From DASUMF01 sp040510575 (GTDB taxonomy: Bacteria; Actinomycetota; Acidimicrobiia; IMCC26256; DASPTH01): 26,051 nucleotides of DNA. Under the pieces are notes generated by a model, which did no database searches, was not told the origin of the DNA, and worked only from the letters and a program-made list of their open reading frames with translations. Each line of letters starts with the position of its first letter. Position 1 is the first letter of the stretch. Location of the stretch: positions 1-26,051 of the forward strand of contig JBEVIU010000091.1 of assembly GCA_040510575.1 (NCBI GenBank), in the 5' to 3' direction. This document shows, piece by piece, positions 7,532-15,144 of the stretch. The position numbers were made by a program, and so were the translations under genes.

Positions 7532-8491
7532 GTGCTCGCCGCCGTGGCGGTCGCTGCGTGCACGTTCGGCGCATTTGCGCCCGCCGCTGCCGAGACCACG
7601 CCGGCACAAGCCTCCGAGCCCAGCGTCGAGTCGCTGCGCGCCGATGCCGATGCGATCGCCGGCCAGTACTTCTCGACCCTCACCCGGGCCCACGAGCTCG
7701 ACGACGAGATCGCACGCACCGAGCGCCAGGTCGACGACCTCGAGGCGCAAGCGGCGAAGGCTCGGGCCGCGGCGCGTGAGCGGGCGCTCATCGCGTATCG
7801 CCAGGCTGGGTCACAGCTCGCGGTGGTGGTCGAGAGCGACAACGTGCTCGACGCCACTCGGCGAGCCCGCCTCATCGAACAGGTCAACGAGCACGACAAC
7901 GACGTGTACGCCAAGCTGCGGAAGGTGTCGTCGGATCTCCAGGCCCAACGGCGATCGTTGGAGAGCGGCCGCGCCGCGCAGGCCGACGCACTGGCCGACC
8001 TGAGTCAGCAGGGCGCGGCGATCGACGCGAAGTTGGCCGAGGCCGCACGCAAGGAAGCGGCTCAGCGCGCCACCATGGCGGCCGCCGCGGCGGCCGCAGC
8101 TCCCGCGACGTCGACCGACACGACGGCGGCACCTGCGCCGGCGGCTTCGCCCACGACCACGCCCACGACCACACCACCGGTGGCAGTCCCGGCGCCGCCT
8201 CCCGACTACTCGGGCACGCCGGGGACGCACCCGCACCACGACGATCCGTTCCTCACCTGCGTTCGCCAGCGCGAGAGCGGGGGCAACTACAGCGCCGTCA
8301 ACCGGTCGGGGCCCTACCTCGGGGCGTACCAATTCCTGCAGGCCACGTGGAACGCGACCGCGAACCACGCGCACCGCACCGAGCTGGTCGGCGTGGCGGC
8401 GAACACCGCAACGCCCTACGACCAGGACGACATGGCGTGGACGCTCTACCAGTGGCAGGGCGCCGGACCATGGGGCGGCGGGTGTCCGTGA
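7532..8491 (+). CDS. Secreted coiled-coil protein with Rpf/transglycosylase-like C-terminal domain
   Basis: A hydrophobic leader (LAAVAVAACTFGAFAPAAA) precedes a charged, heptad-rich coiled coil (about 30-190), an Ala/Pro/Thr linker (about 185-235) and a compact C-terminal domain (240-319). That domain holds CVRQRESGGNYSAVN with Glu248 in the position of the catalytic glutamate of resuscitation-promoting factors and lytic transglycosylases, then GAYQFLQATWNA and a terminal WGGGCP. Cys243 and Cys318 could form a disulfide. The protein probably cleaves or remodels peptidoglycan outside the cell. The first canonical start, GTG 7532, leaves the leader with no basic N-region, which is odd for a Sec signal. 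The frame stays open upstream to 7448, so the true N-terminus is unsettled (see findings). A lipoprotein reading at VAAC is possible but less likely. DUF427 starts inside its stop codon. Confidence 0.85.
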   Translation: MLAAVAVAACTFGAFAPAAAETTPAQASEPSVESLRADADAIAGQYFSTLTRAHELDDEIARTERQVDDLEAQAAKARAAARERALIAYRQAGSQLAVVVESDNVLDATRRARLIEQVNEHDNDVYAKLRKVSSDLQAQRRSLESGRAAQADALADLSQQGAAIDAKLAEAARKEAAQRATMAAAAAAAAPATSTDTTAAPAPAASPTTTPTTTPPVAVPAPPPDYSGTPGTHPHHDDPFLTCVRQRESGGNYSAVNRSGPYLGAYQFLQATWNATANHAHRTELVGVAANTATPYDQDDMAWTLYQWQGAGPWGGGCP

Positions 8492-8874
8492 CCGCGAGTT
8501 CCGACCCCCACGCGATCACCGTGACCGAAGTCGAGGGCAACGTGCGCGCCGAGCTCCGCGGTGTGTTGATCGCCGAGTCGTCCGACGTGCTCGTCTTGCG
8601 CGAGGGATCGCTCACGCCTCGCTACTACTTCCCTCGCGAGCACGTCCAGATGGAGCACCTCGAGCGCACCGACACCTCGACCACTTGTCCGTTCAAGGGC
8701 GACGCGTCGTACTGGTCAGCCGTGCTCGAGGATGGCCATCGCGCCGACGACGTTGTGTGGAGCTACGAGGATCCGATCGAGTCGATGACCGTGATCGCTC
8801 ACCGCTTGTGCTTCTACAACGACCGCGTGGCGCTGCTCATCGATGGGCGTCCACTGGAGCTCCCCACGGGTTGA
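8488..8874 (+). CDS. DUF427 domain protein
   Basis: The 128-residue protein matches the DUF427 pattern. It has YYFPREHVQMEHLERTDTST, then CPFKGDASYWSA and a late AHRLCFYNDRVALLIDGRP. These small cytoplasmic proteins are widespread in actinobacteria and have no established biochemical function. The GTG at 8488 overlaps the upstream TGA as GTGA, the same coupling seen elsewhere in the window, so it is my preferred start; ATG 8470 and GTG 8482 in the same frame are alternatives. Its N-terminal 30 residues before the domain are longer than usual. The last 38 bp overlap the 3' end of the ABC-F gene on the opposite strand. Coupling to the Rpf-like gene suggests shared expression, not necessarily shared function. 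Confidence 0.87.
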   Translation: MTASSDPHAITVTEVEGNVRAELRGVLIAESSDVLVLREGSLTPRYYFPREHVQMEHLERTDTSTTCPFKGDASYWSAVLEDGHRADDVVWSYEDPIESMTVIAHRLCFYNDRVALLIDGRPLELPTG

Positions 8875-10483
8875 TCGACCGCGTGATCCGCACCGCGTCG
8901 AGCAGGGCGCGGTCGTGGGTGACGAGCAGCAGCGTGCCTTCGTAGCCGTCGAGCGCTTGCTCGAGCTGCTCGATCGCAGGAAGATCCAGGTGGTTCGTCG
9001 GCTCATCGAGCACGAGGCAGTTCACGCTCTGCGCCGCGAAGCGTGCAAGGACCGCGCGAGTGCGCTCCCCTGGCGACAGCGTCACCGCCGACCGCAGCAC
9101 GTGGTCGGCACCAAGCCCGAACTTGGCGAGCAACGACCGCGCCTCGGAGAGCACGAGGCCGGTGACGGCGACGAACGTGTCGAGGAGAGGCCCGTCGCCC
9201 TCGAACCCGGCGCGTGCCTGATCCATCTCGCCCACGATCACGCCGGGACCGATCCAACGGCTGCCGGCCGTCAGGGGCAGCTGGCCCAGGAGCGTCCGCA
9301 CGAGCGTCGTCTTTCCCGATCCGTTCGGCCCGACGATGGCGATGCGCTCCGCCCACCCGACCTCGACATCGACGGGGCCGAGCATGAAGTCACCGCGCTC
9401 GACGACCGCGCCATCGAGACGCATCACCACGTCGCCGCTGCGTGCCGCGGTCGCGACGTCGAAGCGGAGGTCCCAACCCTCCCAAGGCTTGTCCACCTCG
9501 GTGAGGCGGTCGAGCGCCTTCTCGGAGATGCGCACCTTGGCTGCGTTGCGCTCGGACGCGTTGATCCGGAAGTCGCGTTGCGCCTTGTCGTTGTCGCGCG
9601 GAGAACGCTTCTCCTTGCGGACGCCTTGCTGCGACCATTGACGCTGTGCGCGCGCCCGATCCTGCAGCCGATCGCGCGTCGCGACGAAGTCTTCGTAGGC
9701 CGATTCGGCGTGGCGCCGCGCGGTGGCCCGCGCATCGAGATACCCCTGCCAGCCGCCACCGAACTCGGTGACCGTCCGCGTGTGCTCGTCGATCTCGAGC
9801 ACGCGCGTGACCGTGCGCGCGAGGAAGTCGCGGTCGTGACTGACCACGACGACACCACCGGGAAGCTCGTCGACGAATCGCTCCAGGCGCGCAAGGCCGT
9901 CGAAGTCGAGATCGTTGGTCGGCTCGTCGAGGAGCAACACGTCGAACCGACTCAGGAGCACGGCGGCGAGCGACATGCGCGCGGCCTGGCCGCCCGACAA
10001 CACCGACGTCGGCAGCGCGAAGGTCGACTCGTCGAGGCCGATGTCGCTGCACACTGCGCGCGCCCGCGCGTCGAAGTCGGCCGCGCCTGACTCGAGGTAC
10101 GCATCGAGCGCGGCCGCATAGTGGTCGTCGGCTCCGGGACCCGCTGCAAGTGCGGCGGACGCGCGGTCGAGCTCTGCCTCGGCCGCGGTCACCCCGGTGC
10201 GGCGAGCCAGGAACTCGACGAGGGTCTCGTCGTCGCGGCGCTCGTGGAGCTGCGGCAGGTAGCCGATCCGCAACGTGAGCGGGGTCGCGAGCACCGCGCC
10301 CGCGTCGGGCTGGTCGAGTCCGGCGAGCGCGCGGAGCAACGTGGTCTTGCCGACGCCGTTCGGACCGACGACGCCGAGGCGCGTGCGCGGACCGATGGTG
10401 CAGGAGACGGAGTCGAGGATGGTGGCGCCGGCGCGCGACCGGGTCAGATCACGCGCGACGAGCGAAAAGGTCCCAACCGACAT
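8837..10483 (-). CDS. ABC-F family ATP-binding protein (duplicated ATPase)
   Basis: The 548-residue protein has two ABC ATPase domains in one chain and no membrane segment. Domain 1 has Walker A GPNGVGKTT (40-48), signature LSGGQAARM and Walker B VLLLDEPTNDLD. Domain 2 has GPNGSGKTT (from 385), a variant signature LSPGERTRA and LVLDEPTNHLD. The basic, Arg/Gln/Lys-rich stretch between them (about 255-330) is the P-site tRNA interaction linker expected in ABC-F proteins. Members act on the ribosome, either relieving stalled translation or protecting it from antibiotics; which applies here cannot be told. ATG 10483 has GGAGG six bases upstream. That sequence adjoins an 83-bp repeat also found at 12543. 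The 3' end overlaps DUF427 by 38 bp. Confidence 0.94.
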   Translation of the reverse strand: MSVGTFSLVARDLTRSRAGATILDSVSCTIGPRTRLGVVGPNGVGKTTLLRALAGLDQPDAGAVLATPLTLRIGYLPQLHERRDDETLVEFLARRTGVTAAEAELDRASAALAAGPGADDHYAAALDAYLESGAADFDARARAVCSDIGLDESTFALPTSVLSGGQAARMSLAAVLLSRFDVLLLDEPTNDLDFDGLARLERFVDELPGGVVVVSHDRDFLARTVTRVLEIDEHTRTVTEFGGGWQGYLDARATARRHAESAYEDFVATRDRLQDRARAQRQWSQQGVRKEKRSPRDNDKAQRDFRINASERNAAKVRISEKALDRLTEVDKPWEGWDLRFDVATAARSGDVVMRLDGAVVERGDFMLGPVDVEVGWAERIAIVGPNGSGKTTLVRTLLGQLPLTAGSRWIGPGVIVGEMDQARAGFEGDGPLLDTFVAVTGLVLSEARSLLAKFGLGADHVLRSAVTLSPGERTRAVLARFAAQSVNCLVLDEPTNHLDLPAIEQLEQALDGYEGTLLLVTHDRALLDAVRITRSINPWGAPVDAHR

Positions 10484-10491
10484 CGAGCGCC

Positions 10492-10574
10492 TCCGAAGCG
10501 AGGCACGAGCGTAGGGGCGCCGGGAGCGAACGGGCGCAGGATTTGGTCCGTCCGGACTTCCTCGTGAGCGAGCG
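10492..10574. repeat. Dispersed intergenic repeat, copy 1
   Basis: This copy fills the gap between the divergent ABC-F and DUF6624 genes. It shares with 12543-12628 the blocks TCCGAAGCGAG, CGAGCGTAGG, GCGCCGGGAGCGAACGG and GTGAGCGAGCG in the same order and orientation, with a less conserved GC-rich middle containing a CCGTCCGGAC-like stretch. It begins within the ribosome binding site of the ABC-F gene. Nature unknown. Confidence 0.8.
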
Positions 10575-10639
10575 AGAAGAGGTGGCCGTATATTTCATCC
10601 CTGGCCCGCGACGAGTCCCTCCGCGACGAGCTGCTCCAC

Positions 10640-11125
10640 ATGGCCGAGACCCCAGCTGGACCTCTGCGCGCGCAGAGACTCTGGGACATCCTCGACGACT
10701 ACGAGGCGTGGCCGGGGCGACGGCTCGTCGGGGACGACGGCGAGCACGCGGCGTGGCTCGTCGCGCAACAGGAGATCGACGACGTCGAGCTCCAACGGCG
10801 CTGCCTCGAGATGCTCGAGATCTCGGCCGCGTGCGGTGATGCCGACCCCGTGCACTACGCGTACCTGCACGACCGCCTGCGCATGGCCGACGGGCGCGAG
10901 CAGCTGTACGGGTCGCAGTTCGTGCGAGGTGAGCACGGCGGCCTGGTGCCATGGCACATGGACGACGTCGCGCGTGTCGACGCGCGACGTGAACGCCTGG
11001 GTCTCCCACCGTTCGCCGAGCACGCGCAGGAGATGTACGACCAGTACCGCGAGCGTCTGGTTCAGAGATCCGGCGGTGCGGATTCGGCCGCCCGCCAGCA
11101 GTACCACGCGGCCACCGACCGGTAG
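10640..11125 (+). CDS. DUF6624-like protein
   Basis: The 161-residue product resembles DUF6624 proteins: WPGRRLVGDDGEHAAWLVAQ (24-43), then LQRRCLEMLEISAACGDAD, AYLHDRLRMADGREQLYGSQ and a closing MYDQYRERL. The function of the family is unknown; it is small, soluble and probably cytoplasmic. ATG 10640 is the first canonical start. The frame is open back to 10568, and the residues just before it (LRDELLHMAE) match the usual family N-terminus as I recall it, so the real protein may start earlier at a non-standard codon: CTG 10601 or ATT 10592. A TATATT box at 10589-10594 and an AGAGG at 10578-10582 bear on this choice. The last 64 bp overlap the DNA glycosylase gene on the other strand. Confidence 0.75.
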   Translation: MAETPAGPLRAQRLWDILDDYEAWPGRRLVGDDGEHAAWLVAQQEIDDVELQRRCLEMLEISAACGDADPVHYAYLHDRLRMADGREQLYGSQFVRGEHGGLVPWHMDDVARVDARRERLGLPPFAEHAQEMYDQYRERLVQRSGGADSAARQQYHAATDR

Positions 11126-11691
11126 GGGCGAAAGGCCTCACCGAGCGACTCGAGCTCGCGGGCGGTCGGCATCGCCGCCATGGGGTGCAGCACGCCGTAT
11201 CCCTTCCGCACACCGAGGTCGTCGACCGGCCACACGTCGGGTCGACCGAGTTGGAACATGAGGAACATCTCCGCGGTCCAACGTCCGATGCCGCGCACCT
11301 GCACCAGTTGAGCCACGACCTCGTCGTCGTCTTTCGCGCCGATGCGTGCCAGCGACACCCTGCCGTCGTCGACGCGTGCCGCGAGGTCGCGGATCGCCGC
11401 GACCTTCGCTCCCGAGAGGCCGACGGCGCGCAGCGCGGGCTCCGGGGTGGCCAGCACCGCGGGCGGCGTCGGCACGCCGTCGTAGAGCGCCTCGAATCGA
11501 CCGTGGATCGCGCGGGCCGCGGACCCGGCGAGTTGCTGCGAGCAGATCGCCCGCGCCAGCTCTGCGAAGTGGGTGCGTCGGGGCCTACCTCGCCCGATGG
11601 TGGGAGGTCCGACGGCTGCCACGATGCGCCGCATCGGTTTCGAACGCCGGGCGAGTGTCGCCGCCGCCAGCTCGAGCTCGTCGCTGCGCAC
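11062..11691 (-). CDS. HhH-GPD DNA glycosylase, AlkA-like (3-methyladenine glycosylase II type)
   Basis: The 209-residue enzyme belongs to the helix-hairpin-helix glycosylases that flip out and remove alkylated bases. Features are FAELARAICSQQLAGSAA (42-59), the hairpin VRGIGRWTAE (132-141) and VWPVDDLGVRKG (153-164) with the catalytic aspartate, most likely Asp158 by analogy with AlkA. There is no iron-sulfur cluster cysteine set and no N-terminal AlkA accessory domain, so it is a minimal form. The long open frame upstream overlaps the divergent L,D-transpeptidase and is rejected. GTG 11691 has no ribosome binding site but has TACGTT eight bases upstream, which suggests a leaderless transcript. 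The 3' end runs 64 bp into the DUF6624 gene on the other strand. Confidence 0.9.
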   Translation of the reverse strand: MRSDELELAAATLARRSKPMRRIVAAVGPPTIGRGRPRRTHFAELARAICSQQLAGSAARAIHGRFEALYDGVPTPPAVLATPEPALRAVGLSGAKVAAIRDLAARVDDGRVSLARIGAKDDDEVVAQLVQVRGIGRWTAEMFLMFQLGRPDVWPVDDLGVRKGYGVLHPMAAMPTARELESLGEAFRPYRSVAAWYCWRAAESAPPDL

Positions 11692-11699
11692 CGCGCGGG

Positions 11700-11724
11700 A
11701 ACGTAGCGCACCGGCCGCTACCCT
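11700..11724. promoter_or_regulatory. Divergent leaderless promoter pair with inverted repeat
   Basis: On the minus strand TACGTT (11705-11700) ends eight bases before the GTG of the glycosylase. On the plus strand TACCCT (11719-11724) ends seven bases before the ATG of the transpeptidase. Between and partly within them is the dyad GTAGCG (11703-11708) / CGCTAC (11716-11721). Neither gene has a ribosome binding site, so both mRNAs probably begin at the start codon. Confidence 0.6.
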
Positions 11725-11731
11725 GCTCCCG

Positions 11732-12517
11732 ATGTTCCGCTCGTTGCGCCGTCGTCGTGTCGCGACCGCGATCGCTGCGCTCACGGTGCTCGCGGCGGCC
11801 GCCGTCGGGTGCGGTGGCGGCGACTCGGCAACGCTCGGCAAGAAGGTCGACCCGTCGACCACGGTGCCCACTCCCACGACCACGACGGTCCCGTCGTGGC
11901 AGACGTACTCGGCACGCGCCAACGGCGCGACGCTCCAGGTGTTCGCGCAGCCCAACGACGCGCAACCCACGATGGAGATGCCGAACCCGTGGCTGGTCGA
12001 CCCGTCGGTGCCCGAGGCGAAGGTGCCGCAGGTGTTCCTGGTGAAGCAACTGCAGGGCAGTTGGATCCAGGTGCTGTTGCCCGTGCGGCCGAACGGCAGC
12101 ACCGGTTGGGTGCGCTCCACCGACGTGACCCTCAGCCCCAACCCGTTCCACGTCCGCGTGTCGCTCGGCGAGCACACGATCAAGGTGACCAACGCGGACA
12201 ACGTGATCTACGAAGGCACCGTCGCAGTGGGCAAGCCGTCGACGCCCACCCCACTCGGCGAGTACTACCTCCGCGTGCTGATCCGGGCGCCCGATCCCAA
12301 CACGGTGTACGGACCGTATGCGTACGGGTTGTCGAGCCACTCGGAAGTGCTCGAGACGTTCGCGGGTGGTGACGCCGAGATCGGCATCCACGGCAACAAC
12401 GACGCATCGGTGCTGGGGAGCAACGTCACCTCGGGCTGTGTGCGCATCGACAACGACGCGATCACGATGCTCTCGAAGCAACTCCCCCTCGGCACCCCCG
12501 TCGACATCGTAAGTTGA
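11732..12517 (+). CDS. L,D-transpeptidase (YkuD domain), predicted lipoprotein
   Basis: The 261-residue protein has a basic N-terminus (MFRSLRRRR), a hydrophobic core and a lipobox AVGC with Cys27, so it is probably anchored to the outer face of the membrane. A Thr/Pro-rich linker leads to an SH3-like segment (about 60-135, LQVFAQPND to GWVRSTDV). A YkuD catalytic domain follows, with HGNN (220-223) and SGCVR (234-238), giving the catalytic His220 and Cys236. These enzymes cross-link peptidoglycan stems 3-3 and resist most penicillins. Length is normal for a short actinobacterial form. There is no Shine-Dalgarno sequence; a TACCCT box seven bases before ATG supports leaderless expression. The convergent gene downstream is a mannosyltransferase, with an 86-bp repeat in between. 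Confidence 0.93.
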   Translation: MFRSLRRRRVATAIAALTVLAAAAVGCGGGDSATLGKKVDPSTTVPTPTTTTVPSWQTYSARANGATLQVFAQPNDAQPTMEMPNPWLVDPSVPEAKVPQVFLVKQLQGSWIQVLLPVRPNGSTGWVRSTDVTLSPNPFHVRVSLGEHTIKVTNADNVIYEGTVAVGKPSTPTPLGEYYLRVLIRAPDPNTVYGPYAYGLSSHSEVLETFAGGDAEIGIHGNNDASVLGSNVTSGCVRIDNDAITMLSKQLPLGTPVDIVS

Positions 12518-12542
12518 GGCGCATCCCACGAAGTCGTGCGCA

Positions 12543-12628
12543 TCCGAAGCGAGCGCAGCGAGCGTAGGTGCGCCGGGAGCGAACGGCTCCGCCGACCGGG
12601 CCCGCCCGGAGTTTCCAGTGAGCGAGCG
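12543..12628. repeat. Dispersed intergenic repeat, copy 2
   Basis: This copy fills the gap between the convergent transpeptidase and mannosyltransferase genes. It shares the ordered blocks TCCGAAGCGAG, GCGAGCGTAGG, GCGCCGGGAGCGAACGG and GTGAGCGAGCG with 10492-10574. The middle differs and here is CCGGGCCCGCCCGG-like, able to form a GC-rich hairpin. A weak, partial match (GCCGGGAGCGAA) is present on the minus strand near 25991-26003. Confidence 0.8.
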
Positions 12629-12634
12629 CGATAT

Positions 12635-13726
12635 CTAGGGCACGAGTTCGTAGCGGGCGACGACGAAGGCGAACAGGACGAGTCCGCACGCCGACGCGCC
12701 GAGCAAGGCGACCTGCACGCGCGTCGACCACCGCTCGAGCACTTGGCCTGCTGCGAGGAAGGGCGGGAAGCACTCGTTCGCGTAGCGGGCGAGCCCGACC
12801 ATGCCGGTCACGAGGGACGGCAGCAACGCGAGCGCCGTGAGCACGAGCAATGCGGGCGACAGCCTTCGGCGTTGCCAGATCACGAGCACCAGCGCACCGA
12901 GGGCGAGCACCACGTGCGGGAGCACCGACCACTTGGCACCCCCGGTGACGAGGTCGACCGCGCCGATCTCCTGCCACCGTTCCTTCGTGGTGATGTACAC
13001 GAGGGCGTCGCCGGTGCGGTCGTAGGCGTACCAGCTCCAGGCCACCAGCGCGAGCACCGACGGGATCACCACCACTGCGATCCGCCGCGCCGAGCGCACC
13101 GCGACGGCGAGCGACACGGCAATGATCAGGCCGTTCGGGCGCAGCAGCGTGGCGCCCGCGGCGAGCAGGCCGGCCCAGAGATCGTGCGACGGATGATGGT
13201 GCTCCTCGACGAGCACGAACGCCCAGACGGATGCGGCGAGGAAGAGCGCGGACGGATAGGTCATGGAGAACACGAAGGAGGCGGGGAAGAGCGCGAGTGC
13301 CCACACTCCGAGGAGCGCGGCCCGAGAGGTCCCGTAGCGCCGGGCGATCCGATACACCCCGGCGAGCGCGACGAGAAATGCGAGCTGGTTGAGCGCGAAG
13401 ACCAGCACTTCGTCGTTCCCGATCTCGCGGAGGAGCCGGATCACACCGGGAAGCCCGGGGAAGAACGCCCAGCGCGGAAACTCGACGTCGACCGGGCCGT
13501 AGCCCGTGCGTGCGATCCCGACGTAGTAGGCGCCGTCCCACTTCAAGACGAGCTGCGTGAACCGGCTGCCACGGAACGGGTCGTGGACCGCGGCGAGCAT
13601 CACACCGATCGACAGGACGCGCGAGACCAGCCACGGGGCCACGACCGCCCCCCACGGGAAGAGGCGCCGGAGAGCTCCCGACCCCGAGTGCTGCGCGACC
13701 TCAGTTGTCAGAGGTCGTTCACGCAC
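12635..13726 (-). CDS. PIG-V-like mannosyltransferase, integral membrane
   Basis: The 363-residue protein has about eight or nine hydrophobic helices and an early loop LKWDGAYYVGIARTGYG followed by FPRWAFFPGLPGVIRLL. This matches the PIG-V/GPI-mannosyltransferase II family, GT-C enzymes that use polyprenyl-phosphate-mannose on the outer side of the membrane. The WD pair in the first loop is the probable catalytic acidic position. Bacterial members have been linked to glycolipid or protein mannosylation, but the acceptor here is unknown. The start is uncertain: GTG 13726 is chosen because longer versions run into the citrate synthase control region, and GTG 13732 is close by. The gene ends in a repeat-filled gap. 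A GT2 enzyme of the type that could make its lipid-linked donor is encoded at 270-1004. Confidence 0.8.
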   Translation of the reverse strand: MRERPLTTEVAQHSGSGALRRLFPWGAVVAPWLVSRVLSIGVMLAAVHDPFRGSRFTQLVLKWDGAYYVGIARTGYGPVDVEFPRWAFFPGLPGVIRLLREIGNDEVLVFALNQLAFLVALAGVYRIARRYGTSRAALLGVWALALFPASFVFSMTYPSALFLAASVWAFVLVEEHHHPSHDLWAGLLAAGATLLRPNGLIIAVSLAVAVRSARRIAVVVIPSVLALVAWSWYAYDRTGDALVYITTKERWQEIGAVDLVTGGAKWSVLPHVVLALGALVLVIWQRRRLSPALLVLTALALLPSLVTGMVGLARYANECFPPFLAAGQVLERWSTRVQVALLGASACGLVLFAFVVARYELVP

Positions 13727-13774
13727 GGCCACCGCGCAGAGGTCGTCCCTGTGGGAGTCGCATTCGCGTGACGG

Positions 13775-13811
13775 TAGCCTGGAGGCGACGCGTACCCACC
13801 CTTTCGAGGAG
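13775..13811 (+). promoter_or_regulatory. Citrate synthase -10 box and ribosome binding site
   Basis: TAGCCT (13775-13780) fits a -10 element, giving a leader of about 32 bases. GAGGAG (13806-13811) lies seven bases before the ATG and fixes the start at 13819. The long in-frame upstream extension is therefore excluded. Confidence 0.6.
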
Positions 13812-13818
13812 CCCTTCG

Positions 13819-15117
<1,299 letters not shown>

Positions 15118-15144
15118 CCGACCGGATGCCGCGACGGAGTCGGC

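Noticed and set aside
11692..12201. N-terminal extension of the glycosylase frame
   Set aside because: It runs antisense through the L,D-transpeptidase; the conserved fold begins after GTG 11691.
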